Shown in pieces: positions 21,103 through 30,260 of a stretch of DNA of 64,000 nt (within the stretch, counting starts at the first letter, position 1; each line of letters begins with the position of its first letter). The stretch comes from Cognatundibacterium oligocarboniphilum (lineage in GTDB: Bacteria > Pseudomonadota > Gammaproteobacteria > Burkholderiales > Burkholderiaceae_D): the NCBI RefSeq assembly GCF_013377855.1, contig NZ_JABXYJ010000004.1, positions 1-64,000 on the forward strand, given 5' to 3'. A program made the position numbers and the translations under genes. The notes beneath the pieces were generated by a model. The model had not been told where the DNA came from, made no database searches, and worked only from the letters and a program-made list of their open reading frames with translations.

Positions 21103-23534
21103 AACCGCATCAGCTACAGGCGTTCATCGAAGGTATGCTGGAAGCCGTCATTCTGGTTGATCCGATCAATCTGCGTATTCTTGCTGCCAACCGTTCGGCG
21201 CACCAGTTGTTGAAAGTCCCGGAAAACAGCCTGCGCGACAAAGGTATCGTCGAACTGACTGCTGCACCGGAAGACCTGTTTTTCTGGGAAGACGTCGCTG
21301 CCGGTTTATCCGAAAGCATTTATTCGGAAACATTGCTGGAATGTGCCGACAAAACCATGATTCAGGTTGAGCGCCGGGTCAAACTGGTGCGCGTCGGCAT
21401 GGACACCTCTATCTTTGTGGTCGCAATCCGTGACCGGAGCAGCCAGAAGCAGACTGAGAATGAACTGGAAAAGTTGATTGCCGAACTGCGGGCCACGCTG
21501 GAATCCACCGCCGACGGCATTCTGGTGACCGATCTGAACGGTAGTATACGAAGTTACAACCATCTGTTCGCAAATCTGTGGGGGCTGCCCGATGAACTGA
21601 TGACGCAGCGCGACGATTTAGCCATTTATGCCTGGATGGATAAATCCATGATCGATCTGGCGCATTACAGCGAACGCCTGGACATGATTGCACGCTCCCC
21701 GCTGATGGAAGCCAGCGATGTGCTGGTACTGCGTTCCGGGAAAATTCTGGAACGTGTGACCTTACCGCAGTACGCCCGCGGCAGGCCGATCGGCCGGGTT
21801 TTTTCTTTCCGTGATATGACGCAAAAAATCACGGATGAAGCACGCCTGCAACTGGCCGCTAAGGTTTTTGAATCCAGCACTGACGCCATTTTCGTCACCG
21901 ATGCCAGTCAGAAAATCATTACCAGCAACCCCAGTTTTGAAACGCTGTGCAGTTATACCGAACTGGAAATGCGGCAAAAAACGCTGCGTGATTTTTTTGG
22001 ACAGGAAAGCGACATCACGCTGATTGACCAGTTACTGGACAAGTTGGAACAAGAAGGTTCCTGGGAAGGTGAACTCTGGAACCGCCGCAAGGATGGCTCG
22101 GCTTATCTGGCAATGGTCACGCTGGTCAAAGTACAGGACGAGCGCGGCAATACCCTACATTACATCGGCTTTCTGAAAGACCGAACAGAAAGCCATGCGG
22201 CCAAGCAAAAAATCGAGGAGCTGGCGTTTTCCGACGCGCTCACCGGCCTGCCAAACCGCCTGTTGCTATCCGAACGGATTCATCAGTGTATTACGATTTC
22301 CAGCAGAAATCACAGCACCTTTGCCCTGCTGTTTCTTGACCTCGATCATTTCAAGCAGATCAACGATGCGCTTGGTCATCCTTTCGGTGACCGGGTTTTA
22401 TTACAGGTCACCGAACGTCTGCAGCGCTGCGTCCGGCAGGTCGATACGGCGGCGCGCCTGGGCGGAGATGAATTTATCCTGCTGCTGCATGAAGCCGATG
22501 CAAATGGTGCTGAAATCTGCGCCCAGCGGGTGCTGGAAGAGCTGGCGGTTCCTTTCAATCTGGACGGCATGAATTTTACGGTGACTGCCAGTATCGGCAT
22601 TGCGCTGTATCCGGATGACGGCACCAGCATGGACGATCTGATCAAAAATGCAGACAGCGCCATGTATCACGTCAAGGAACGCGGTCGTTCCGATTTCCGC
22701 TTTTATCAGCGCCAGATGAACATCGGCCTGCTGTCCCGCATGAAACTCGATCATGCGATGCGGCAGGCGCTGGAGCACCAGTTATTCCGCCTGCATTATC
22801 AGCCCCAGATCAACCTGCATACCGGTGATATTTTTGGCGTCGAAGCCTTATTGCGCTGGAACGACAAGGATCTGGGCGAAATCAGCCCGAGCCAGTTTAT
22901 TCCGATCGCCGAAGAGTCCGGCGTGATCGTGCCTATCGGCCAGTGGGTCATTCAGCATGCGATACGTCAGGCGGCGCAGTGGAATCAGGCCGGTCATGTG
23001 CTGCGCATGGGATTCAATGTATCAGCGCTACAGTTCCAGCAGGCGAATTTTGTTGACCTGATTGCCACCACGCTGGCGGAAAATCAGCTCAGTCCAGACC
23101 GGATTGAACTGGAACTGACGGAGTCGGTGTTAATGCGCGATGTCGATGAAAATCTGAGAAAACTCGAATCGCTGGCAAAACTGGGGGTGAAATTATCCAT
23201 TGATGATTTCGGAACCGGCTATTCCAGCCTTAGCTATCTGAAACGCTTTCCGATTCATAAACTGAAAATCGACCGTTCATTTGTCGACGACCTGCCGCAG
23301 GATGACAGTGATGTCGCGATCGTGACGGCGATTATCCATCTGGCACATGCCTTGAAACTGCAGGTGATTGCCGAAGGTGTGGAAACGGAAGATCAAAAAG
23401 AATTTCTGCAAGCCATGCATTGCGATGAATATCAGGGCTATCTGTTTTCACCCGCAATTTCTGCCGAAGAATTTGAGCAAAAATTTCTCTCAAAAATTCA
23501 GAGTCCGGACTGCCAGTTACGTGTCTCGTCCTGA
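21099..23534 (+). CDS. PAS-PAS-GGDEF-EAL c-di-GMP turnover protein
   Basis: An 811-residue cytoplasmic sensor enzyme. Several PAS-like segments fill residues 1-365 (for example starting near 10, 125 and 255). The GGDEF domain has an intact GGDEF at about 456 preceded by the inhibitory RxxD site (RQVD, five residues before it). The EAL domain has EALLRW near 581, then NVSALQF, ELTESVLM, DDFGTGYSSL and LKIDRSFV, so all phosphodiesterase residues seem present. It may therefore both make and break c-di-GMP. It overlaps the HD-GYP gene by four bases at its start, and overlaps the 3' end of the convergent Sel1 gene by 37 bases. Confidence 0.94.
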   Translation: MKPHQLQAFIEGMLEAVILVDPINLRILAANRSAHQLLKVPENSLRDKGIVELTAAPEDLFFWEDVAAGLSESIYSETLLECADKTMIQVERRVKLVRVGMDTSIFVVAIRDRSSQKQTENELEKLIAELRATLESTADGILVTDLNGSIRSYNHLFANLWGLPDELMTQRDDLAIYAWMDKSMIDLAHYSERLDMIARSPLMEASDVLVLRSGKILERVTLPQYARGRPIGRVFSFRDMTQKITDEARLQLAAKVFESSTDAIFVTDASQKIITSNPSFETLCSYTELEMRQKTLRDFFGQESDITLIDQLLDKLEQEGSWEGELWNRRKDGSAYLAMVTLVKVQDERGNTLHYIGFLKDRTESHAAKQKIEELAFSDALTGLPNRLLLSERIHQCITISSRNHSTFALLFLDLDHFKQINDALGHPFGDRVLLQVTERLQRCVRQVDTAARLGGDEFILLLHEADANGAEICAQRVLEELAVPFNLDGMNFTVTASIGIALYPDDGTSMDDLIKNADSAMYHVKERGRSDFRFYQRQMNIGLLSRMKLDHAMRQALEHQLFRLHYQPQINLHTGDIFGVEALLRWNDKDLGEISPSQFIPIAEESGVIVPIGQWVIQHAIRQAAQWNQAGHVLRMGFNVSALQFQQANFVDLIATTLAENQLSPDRIELELTESVLMRDVDENLRKLESLAKLGVKLSIDDFGTGYSSLSYLKRFPIHKLKIDRSFVDDLPQDDSDVAIVTAIIHLAHALKLQVIAEGVETEDQKEFLQAMHCDEYQGYLFSPAISAEEFEQKFLSKIQSPDCQLRVSS

Positions 23535-24262
23535 ATTTCGGCGATCTGTTCGGCCGTCAGTGCGGCGTTGACCAGATCGCGGCTGTCAATCGCCTTGCTG
23601 CCGACATGAATACTGGCCATGATCAGGTATTGGTATGCAAGCAGCGTATTCTGTGCAACGCCACAACCATACAGATAATGCCGTCCCAGCTCAAACTGGG
23701 CAGACGACAATCCCTGATGTGCCGCCTGCTGCAGCCAGCGCACTGCCATCGGCTCATTCCTGGGAATACCGGATCCGTGGCTGTATAACAGGGCAAGATG
23801 ATACTGAGCGCTGGCATTTCCCTGCGCAGCAGCCTCCTGATACCAGACCACAGCATCCGCATTACTGCGGCTGACGGCCTTTCCGGTCTCATACAGATAA
23901 CCCAGCATGAATTCCGCGGCGCTGAAGTCCTGACGGGCGGCTTGCTGCAACAACTGGAATGCCCTGGCATCATCCGCCACCTCAATGCCGCTGGTCAGGT
24001 ACAGCAATCCCAGATTAGTCTGTGCCCCAGGATGCCCCTGTTCCGCTGCCCGTTCCAGCCACATTCTGGCTTCGTCCAGATTCTGGTAGCCGAAATCACC
24101 ATTCATATAAGACAGAGCTAATGCATTTTGTGCCTGCGTATCTCCCAGCAATGCCCAGTGCTGGATCTGATAGACATCTTCATCCAGATCATCATCACCG
24201 ACCGCTGTTGTGCACGAAGACATGATGGCGATAGCCAATAAAACATGGCGCCACTTTTTCAT
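23498..24262 (-). CDS. exported Sel1-like repeat protein
   Basis: A 254-residue protein with a signal peptide (MKKWRHVLLAIAIMSSCTTAVG; the Cys may be a lipobox-like site, but the +1 context is imperfect) and about five Sel1/TPR-like repeats from residue 35 onward. Each repeat has the pattern A-Q-x-x-L-A-x-x-Y plus G-x-x-x-A-x-W-x-x-x-A-A, for example at DTQAQNALALSY and NASAQYHLALLYSHG. Such proteins are protein-interaction scaffolds. The start at 24260-24262 follows a strong AGGAG site. Its 3' end runs 37 bases into the end of the opposite-strand GGDEF-EAL gene. Confidence 0.9.
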   Translation of the reverse strand: MKKWRHVLLAIAIMSSCTTAVGDDDLDEDVYQIQHWALLGDTQAQNALALSYMNGDFGYQNLDEARMWLERAAEQGHPGAQTNLGLLYLTSGIEVADDARAFQLLQQAARQDFSAAEFMLGYLYETGKAVSRSNADAVVWYQEAAAQGNASAQYHLALLYSHGSGIPRNEPMAVRWLQQAAHQGLSSAQFELGRHYLYGCGVAQNTLLAYQYLIMASIHVGSKAIDSRDLVNAALTAEQIAEIQDETRNWQSGL

Positions 24263-24426
24263 GATTTTCTCCTGCGATTCATTTTTTTCAAAGATGCTAC
24301 GTCGCCCCGGCTGACTGGCATATTTCCGTCCTGACTGTTTCAGTAACAAAATGTAGGGAAACTACTGACGGCAGAAACAAGTCCCGCTACACTGCCGGAT
24401 ATCTGCAACCGTTTCAGGATTTTACT

Positions 24427-25326
24427 GTGACTCTGCCATCTGTGAAAAAATTACGTATCGGCCTGATCGCCAACCGCTCTCATCAGGATGCGGCAAATTC
24501 CGCCCTGGTGCAACTGATCAGCGGCGCACGCCATGCGCTGCATTTTCTGCAGCCTGAATTTGTGGTCGTCGGCCGTACACTCGATGCCATGATAACGCAT
24601 GGCCTGCTGGATATCTGCCAGCATGTCGAACGTTTTCCTTATGGCCGCGAAGGTGGCCTGATGAAACTGGTGTCGCGGGTTGTCGATACTGATCCTGCGC
24701 GTGCCGTCGATGCCGTGATTTATCTGATTGATCCGGTCGATCCTTCTTCTGTGTTTCCTGAGGCCGTCGCACTGAAACGGCAATGCGTGATTCATAAAAA
24801 ACCCTTTCTGGCCACACTGGCCAGCGCCCGCGAGTGGCTGGAACTGGAGGCCATTTCGCGTGGTGCAATGGCCGATGCCAGTCTGCAGTCCAGCTTCGAT
24901 TTACAGCACGAAGGTATCGCCCTGATCGCGCATGATGCAATGAAAGAAAAAATGCTGACGCTGGCTGAAAAACACTTTGCCCTGCTGGACCGTTTTGCGC
25001 ACCGCTACGCCACTGGAACCACGGGTGGATTACTGAATCAGCTGGCACAGAAAATCAAAGGCGAGCAAGCCGGTCGCAACTGGGTCAGACCTTTTCTGTC
25101 CGGTCCGCTGGGTGGTGATGCCCAGCTTGCCGAGCTGGTGCTGGAACGCGCAATCCGTCGCATTCTCTTTTTGGAAGACCCGCATGTGGCGCGCCAGCAT
25201 GAAGCGGATATCCAGCTGCTGGAACGCGCTGCCCGCACCGTGACCGGCTTTGCGCAGGTGATCAGCGAAGCGGGTGGCGCAGACCATTGGCTGACTTGCC
25301 TGGATCAGCGTACCCGTCTGCCCTGA
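24427..25326 (+). CDS. tandem methylglyoxal-synthase-like protein
   Basis: A 299-residue protein made of two MGS-like domains; normal MgsA has about 150 residues and one domain. The C-terminal half (about 161-290) resembles active MgsA: YATGTTGG at 194-201, SGPLGGD with the catalytic Asp at 231, and DPHVARQHEAD with His258 and Asp261 in place. The N-terminal half (about 8-145) has the same outline (IGLIANRS, VVVGRTLDAM, FPYGREGGL, YLIDPVDP) but the three catalytic positions read Leu, Val and Glu. It probably converts dihydroxyacetone phosphate to methylglyoxal through the second domain, with the first regulatory or structural. The start is GTG with CAGGA upstream. Same strand and direction as the CII-like and chromate genes that follow. 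Confidence 0.8.
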   Translation: MTLPSVKKLRIGLIANRSHQDAANSALVQLISGARHALHFLQPEFVVVGRTLDAMITHGLLDICQHVERFPYGREGGLMKLVSRVVDTDPARAVDAVIYLIDPVDPSSVFPEAVALKRQCVIHKKPFLATLASAREWLELEAISRGAMADASLQSSFDLQHEGIALIAHDAMKEKMLTLAEKHFALLDRFAHRYATGTTGGLLNQLAQKIKGEQAGRNWVRPFLSGPLGGDAQLAELVLERAIRRILFLEDPHVARQHEADIQLLERAARTVTGFAQVISEAGGADHWLTCLDQRTRLP

Positions 25327-25385
25327 TACGTTTTCCAGTGTGATTTCTCCGTTGATTTTTGAGTCTATTTTTTTCAGCTATTTTT

Positions 25386-25874
25386 ATGACCCGCAAATAT
25401 TCCGATATGAACCAGCACGATGCGCTGTATAAGGTTGCCCGTGCCTACCCCGGCGGACTGGAAGCGCTGGCAGCCCGTCTGGATATGTCGGTCAATGTCC
25501 TGAGAAATAAACTGGCGCCGGGTATTGAAACCCATTACCCGTCTTTTGAAGAGCTGTCACTGATCATTGAGCACTGCCATGCAGCAGGTGTCAAAGAAGC
25601 CCATCTGCCTTTGCACGCGCTGCTCGGCAGACACGGACTGGCAGCGTTTGTCGTCCCGGAACCAACCGAAGTGCGTGAAGACGATCTGTCGCAAACCGTA
25701 TGCCGGGTCATGAGCCAGGTCGGCGATGTGGCAGAAGCGGTCTCTACCGCTTTGCTCGACGGCATTATCACGGACGCCGAGGCAGACCTGATTGAACGGG
25801 AATTTCAGGGGGCGCTGACCGTGCTGGGCGAGTGGCGCGCCCGCATCCGCGCGCGCCGCCGCGCACAGGACTGA
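25386..25874 (+). CDS. CII-like phage regulatory protein family (CP76)
   Basis: A small helical protein of about 162 residues. The section from MNQHDALYKVARAYPGG onward resembles the phage regulatory CII/CP76 family (an HTH near LEALAARLDMSVNVLRNKL), widespread in Betaproteobacteria outside prophages. No phage genes surround it. The start is uncertain: ATG at 25386 and ATG at 25407 both lack a good ribosome site, and the latter matches the usual family beginning. It lies 59 bases after the MGS-like gene and about 70 before the chromate transporter pair. It may be a DNA-binding regulator; the target is unknown. Confidence 0.75.
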   Translation: MTRKYSDMNQHDALYKVARAYPGGLEALAARLDMSVNVLRNKLAPGIETHYPSFEELSLIIEHCHAAGVKEAHLPLHALLGRHGLAAFVVPEPTEVREDDLSQTVCRVMSQVGDVAEAVSTALLDGIITDAEADLIEREFQGALTVLGEWRARIRARRRAQD

Positions 25875-25947
25875 AAACAGGCGATTGTCAGCACAACCGC
25901 CAACGCCGCATTACAATCAGGGCTCCGGCACCATTTCACAGCTAACG

Positions 25948-26520
25948 ATGTCCAGCGAACCGACCGAACCCCACCCGCAACCCGCTTCTCTGGCGGATCT
26001 GTTTTTTTCTTTCACCCTGCTTGCCTTGCAAGGTTTCGGCGGCGTGCTGGCGATTGTCCAGCGTGAGATCGTGGAACGCAAACGCTGGCTGACGCCGGAA
26101 GAATTCGTCGAAGACTGGGCCGTGGCGCAAATCATGCCGGGTCCGAATGTCATGAATCTGTCGATGATGGTCGGCAGCCGTTATTTCGGCCTGCCCGGTG
26201 CCATCGCCGCATTGGCTGGCATGCTGCTGGTACCCATGCTGATCGTCTTGCTGCTGGCGCTGGTGTATGCCCAATACGCGCAGCATCCTGGCGTCACGGG
26301 GGCGTTACGCGGCATGAGTGCGGTCACATCGGGGCTGATTTTTGCGACCGGTCTGAAATTAATCCCGGCGCTCAACAACCATCCTCTGGGACGCCGGCTG
26401 GCGCTGCTGTTTAGTCTGTTGTGCTTTATCTGCGTAGGCTTATTCCGCCTGCCGCTGGTGTATGTACTGCCCGGACTGGGTTTCCTCAGCGGATTTCTGG
26501 TCTACAGGAAACTGAAATGA
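25948..26520 (+). CDS. chrA: chromate transporter, first single-domain subunit
   Basis: A 190-residue membrane protein of the CHR family, short (single-domain) type. The N-terminal motif FTLLALQGFGGVLAIVQREIV and IMPGPNVMNLSMMVG are typical of the CHR N-half; about six membrane segments follow. Short-chain CHR proteins occur as pairs and are thought to form one exporter for chromate (with sulfate as related substrate). The ATG at 25948 was chosen over a TTG 21 codons upstream, as the extension is polar and has no family match. Its stop overlaps the ATG of the second subunit. Confidence 0.9.
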   Translation: MSSEPTEPHPQPASLADLFFSFTLLALQGFGGVLAIVQREIVERKRWLTPEEFVEDWAVAQIMPGPNVMNLSMMVGSRYFGLPGAIAALAGMLLVPMLIVLLLALVYAQYAQHPGVTGALRGMSAVTSGLIFATGLKLIPALNNHPLGRRLALLFSLLCFICVGLFRLPLVYVLPGLGFLSGFLVYRKLK

Positions 26521-27113
26521 TGACTTCCGCACCGCATTTACTGCACATTTCCATGAGTGGCGCAGAGTGGTTCGATCTATGGCTGCATTATCTGATGTTG
26601 TCGCTGCTGTCGGTCGGTGGCGCAATATCGGCTATGCCCGATATGCACCGTTATCTGGTCGATCATCAGCACTGGCTGACGGATGCGCAATTCAACGCTT
26701 CCGTGGCGATAGCGCAGGCAGCACCGGGACCGAACGTGTTGTTCATCGCCTTGATGGGCTGGAATGTCGGCATCAATACCGGCAGCATGTGGATGGGGCT
26801 GTTCGGGGTGCTGGTCACGATGACCGGTATCCTGCTGCCCAGCACCACCCTGACCTATACAGCGGCGCGCTGGGGGCATAAAAACCGGGAATTACGCGCA
26901 GTACGCAGTTTCAAACTCGGCATGGCACCGATTGTGATTGGCCTGTTGCTGGCAACCGGCTGGATCATGACCAGCGCTCAGCAAATAGCGCAGCGCGACT
27001 GGCCGCTGTGGCTGCTGTCGGCCTTGTGCGCGCTGGTAGTATGGCGCACGCGGCTGCATCTGCTGTGGCTGCTGGCGCTGGGTGCCGTGCTCGGCTGGTT
27101 CGGACTGGTCTGA
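26517..27113 (+). CDS. chrA: chromate transporter, second single-domain subunit
   Basis: A 198-residue membrane protein, second member of the short-chain CHR pair. It shows LLSVGGAISAMPDMHRYLV and QAAPGPNVLFIALMGWNVG, matching the family's G-G and P-G-P-N motifs, then further hydrophobic segments. It starts with ATGATG at the stop of the first subunit, so translational coupling is likely. A chrB regulator, common next to chrA, is not present; the CII-like gene upstream is the only candidate regulator nearby. The 3' end lies 8 bases from that of the opposite-strand DUF1501 gene. Confidence 0.88.
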   Translation: MMTSAPHLLHISMSGAEWFDLWLHYLMLSLLSVGGAISAMPDMHRYLVDHQHWLTDAQFNASVAIAQAAPGPNVLFIALMGWNVGINTGSMWMGLFGVLVTMTGILLPSTTLTYTAARWGHKNRELRAVRSFKLGMAPIVIGLLLATGWIMTSAQQIAQRDWPLWLLSALCALVVWRTRLHLLWLLALGAVLGWFGLV

Positions 27114-27121
27114 CCTGCTGA

Positions 27122-28522
27122 TCAGACAAAACCCAGATTGCGGCTGCCGGCGTTGTAATTCACCAGATTCGGCAACAGCATAAGCAGGTCGCTGTCTGAC
27201 ACGCCAAACCATTTTCCCAGCGTCGCTGCATACTGATCGACGGAAGTCGTCGGCAGCAATCTTCCCTGCCCCACATCATCCGGACCATTCGAGGCAATAA
27301 TCGGCGGGGTACCGAAATAGCGCTGGCCGTTCACTGCGCCGCCCAGCACGAAATGCATGCTGCCCCAGCCGTGATCGGAGCCATCATTATTCCCACTCAG
27401 GGTGCGGCCAAAATCAGAGGCTGTGAATGTCGTTACCTGATTCGCCACGCCCAATTCAACAGTCGCCTGATAAAAAGACGATAAAGCATCACCCAGCGTT
27501 TTCATCAGGTTCGGATGCACAGTCAGCAAACCATCGTGCGTATCAAAACCGCCGATAGAAACAAAAAATACCTGCCGCTTTGTACCCAGCGTCCCGGCTA
27601 CGGAAATCATGCGCGCAACCAGTTTGAGCTGATCCGCCAATCCATTTTTAGCAGGGAAAGCAGTCTGCAAGACCGGTGCTGCCGCCAGTGCTCCGGACAG
27701 TACGACGTTGGCATCAATCGCCCGCTGGCTGATGCGGTTGTATTCGTTTTCCAGCATATGCGTGCGGCTTTGCGTGACCAGCGCCTGCAGGGCTGCTGAA
27801 CAGGTCGCCGAACCAAATAAGGGTGTCTGCAGTCCGCTCAAAGGAACAGAACCATTTGTTGATACCTGGTATTGCACGGCAGTGTTACCTGACAAATAAA
27901 CGGCATTACCGGACACATTGACGCAGGTAAATGTCGAGTGGGTATTTCCCGCCTGAAACAGGTCACCAATACGCCCGCCCCAACCGGTCCGTGCGCCTTC
28001 CGGCGAACTGGATTGCCAGACCGATTGCTGGTCATTGTGTGAAAACAGCTTGGGCGGTAATGGCACACTTTTATTCATGTATTGCAGCTTGCTGGTCGGC
28101 TGCACCAATGTACCGACATTCAGCACGATCCCCATTTTTCCTGACTGAAACAGTGGCACCAGCGGCGCCAGATTCGGCGCCAGCGCATATTGGTGGCGAA
28201 ATCCGGCACTATCGGCCGGATCAGACAAAGCGGTCAATGCGGTCGCCGTCACAGCATCACGGCTGTAACCCAGCGTGGGACGCAACTGGTAGTAGGCGTT
28301 ATAGCCGCTGGTATCATAGGGAATCAGCGTGTTGCCGTAGTCATTGCCGCCATACAGAAACACGCAGACCATCGCCTTGTAATCGCTGGCCGTAGCCGCT
28401 GCAGCCTCCGACATGGCTGCCAGATTCACCGCCCAGGGCGTGGCGATGCCGGCGACGGACAAAGCAGAAGCACGTTGCAGGAAAGCACGGCGGGAAGCAT
28501 TCATCGAATCTGGGTTGCGCAT
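27122..28522 (-). CDS. DUF1501 family exported protein (Tat substrate)
   Basis: A 466-residue protein with a twin-arginine signal peptide (ASRRAFLQRASALSVAGIA, then a hydrophobic stretch ending in AAA). The body matches the DUF1501 family, which belongs to the alkaline-phosphatase-like superfamily; motifs such as FLYGGNDYGNT near the start and FDTHDG and SDFGRTLSGN later are typical. Function is unknown; DUF1501 is nearly always paired with DUF1800, as here. It starts 7 bases after the DUF1800 stop, so the pair is one transcript, DUF1800 first. Convergent with the chromate genes. Confidence 0.92.
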   Translation of the reverse strand: MRNPDSMNASRRAFLQRASALSVAGIATPWAVNLAAMSEAAAATASDYKAMVCVFLYGGNDYGNTLIPYDTSGYNAYYQLRPTLGYSRDAVTATALTALSDPADSAGFRHQYALAPNLAPLVPLFQSGKMGIVLNVGTLVQPTSKLQYMNKSVPLPPKLFSHNDQQSVWQSSSPEGARTGWGGRIGDLFQAGNTHSTFTCVNVSGNAVYLSGNTAVQYQVSTNGSVPLSGLQTPLFGSATCSAALQALVTQSRTHMLENEYNRISQRAIDANVVLSGALAAAPVLQTAFPAKNGLADQLKLVARMISVAGTLGTKRQVFFVSIGGFDTHDGLLTVHPNLMKTLGDALSSFYQATVELGVANQVTTFTASDFGRTLSGNNDGSDHGWGSMHFVLGGAVNGQRYFGTPPIIASNGPDDVGQGRLLPTTSVDQYAATLGKWFGVSDSDLLMLLPNLVNYNAGSRNLGFV

Positions 28523-28529
28523 AGTTGTC

Positions 28530-30260
28530 TCACTTCTGAACGATAAATTCCGGGGACGCCAGTACCAGCGTCAGGGCTGCATAGATTCGGTTGTAACGTT
28601 TCGCATCGGTTCCCACTGGCATACTGCTGATCGCTGTACTCAACTGGGACAAAGTTGCATCGCTAAGCTGGCCAGCTGCCAGCACCAGATTGATTTCATT
28701 CAACAGTGTCCGCTCATTTTCTGCCAGCGGCAGCAGGCTGCTGTAATCCGGCACCAGATCAGAATTCCCCTGGCTGACGATACGTTGCATAAAATTCACA
28801 TAACCCACTACCGTCGATTCATTGGTAATCTGAAATTCCGGCGCAACCAGTGTCGCAGCGGCAATCGCCGTATTCGGCGGCACATAACCGGGCCGGAAAA
28901 AATTAAATACTGAAGGTGAACGCAAAGGACTCTGTCCCAGGCGACTGGCGGTATCGCTGGTATTGCCGATATTCCACAGGTCGCTGGCAGAGCTGATGTT
29001 GTAGGCTCTGGCCCAATTCGTAAAACGCAACACCGGCTCACGCAATTTGCCAAACTGCGGACTGCTGGCAATTGACGTATTTCTTGCCTCATCGTCGAGC
29101 AAAATGGCTTTGATCACTGCACCGAGAGACCCCTTGACACCTTGACCATCGTTCAGAAATATCGCACTGATGCGCTGCACGTAAGCGGGGGAAGGATTGC
29201 TGGTCACCAGGCGTTGGATCAGTTGACGGCTGATAAACGGCGCAACATTCGGATGTGCAAAAATAATGTCCAGCGCTGCTTTCAGGCTTTGCTCACCCGT
29301 CAGGCCAGCAGGCACGGTATTGCCGAGAAAAGTCGAAGCGCCGGTTTCGTGACGGGCCGCAATCTGAATCATCGGACGGCGCAAGAAATCCGGCGTATCC
29401 GTTTTGCTGACTGTCAGGTCAAAATCCCAGCCAGTAAAAACTCTGGCCAGTCCGGTAATATCATTCAAGCCGTAAGTTTCCTGCGGCGCGCCATTTGCCA
29501 GCGCAGGCGTCCCATCGGCATTCAGTTTCAGCAGCCCGATGGAAAACAACTGCATGATTTCACGTGCATAATTCTCATCCGGCAAGGCACCGGTTTTCGG
29601 ATCATATTTCAGATTGCCGCGAAATGTCAGATATTGCCCCATCGGAGCACTGGTAGAGATCGTCTCCAGCAGTTTGCGGTAATTGCCGAAACAATTGGCT
29701 GCCAGCAAATCCACGTAAGCGGCAGCAGAAAAAGCCCGCCAGCCGGCACCGACCAGACCATCGATACTGACGACGAAAATTTCAGACAAAGCCAACGTGA
29801 CGCGCTGGCGCAGGGTATCTGTTGAGTAAATCAATTTACGCCAGATCGCCGAGTCAAAACCGTTCTCGGTATTCATGTTCGTTGCTGCGTTATACCCTTT
29901 TGCCATCAGCCAGTCCCAGCAGCTCATGGACAAAGGCAGCGCCATCTGCTCATCAATCCAGCCGGCATACCCTAAGGCCTGCACCCGCGTAATCTGGTCG
30001 TGCGTGGCGCCCATTGAAGCCTGCATCAGAAAACGTGATGCCTGCTGAGCAGAAATTACACCTCCACCCGTATTCGCCGGCGGAGTATTGTCCGGCGGGG
30101 TGGGGCTCTGCGAACCGCCTCCGCCTCCTCCGCCACAAGCACTCAGCAAAGCGGCACTGGCCGCCGCAGCGACAAGTGGCATTCTAGCGGTAAAACCTTC
30201 TGCAACCGGCGTCGTACCGGCGGACGTTACCGCCACCACATCATTATTCTCGTCCAGCAT
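28530..30260 (-). CDS. DUF1800 family exported protein
   Basis: A 576-residue protein of the DUF1800 family. The N-terminus contains a hydrophobic stretch with lipobox-like LLSACGGGGGGG at about 38-48, followed by a Gly/Pro-rich linker, suggesting a lipoprotein with the signal starting some 25 residues into the chain; the polar 25-residue leader is longer than usual. The body has DUF1800 wording (RFLMQASMGATHDQI, LPDENYAREIMQLFSIGL, ARVFTGW). A GAAGGGAAG ribosome site precedes the ATG at 30258-30260. The gene leads the DUF1800-DUF1501 unit. Function is not established. Confidence 0.92.
   Translation of the reverse strand: MLDENNDVVAVTSAGTTPVAEGFTARMPLVAAAASAALLSACGGGGGGGSQSPTPPDNTPPANTGGGVISAQQASRFLMQASMGATHDQITRVQALGYAGWIDEQMALPLSMSCWDWLMAKGYNAATNMNTENGFDSAIWRKLIYSTDTLRQRVTLALSEIFVVSIDGLVGAGWRAFSAAAYVDLLAANCFGNYRKLLETISTSAPMGQYLTFRGNLKYDPKTGALPDENYAREIMQLFSIGLLKLNADGTPALANGAPQETYGLNDITGLARVFTGWDFDLTVSKTDTPDFLRRPMIQIAARHETGASTFLGNTVPAGLTGEQSLKAALDIIFAHPNVAPFISRQLIQRLVTSNPSPAYVQRISAIFLNDGQGVKGSLGAVIKAILLDDEARNTSIASSPQFGKLREPVLRFTNWARAYNISSASDLWNIGNTSDTASRLGQSPLRSPSVFNFFRPGYVPPNTAIAAATLVAPEFQITNESTVVGYVNFMQRIVSQGNSDLVPDYSSLLPLAENERTLLNEINLVLAAGQLSDATLSQLSTAISSMPVGTDAKRYNRIYAALTLVLASPEFIVQK

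Noticed and set aside
25386-25874. Prophage remnant around the CII-like gene
   Set aside because: No integrase, structural phage gene or attachment repeats lie nearby; this family is common outside prophages.
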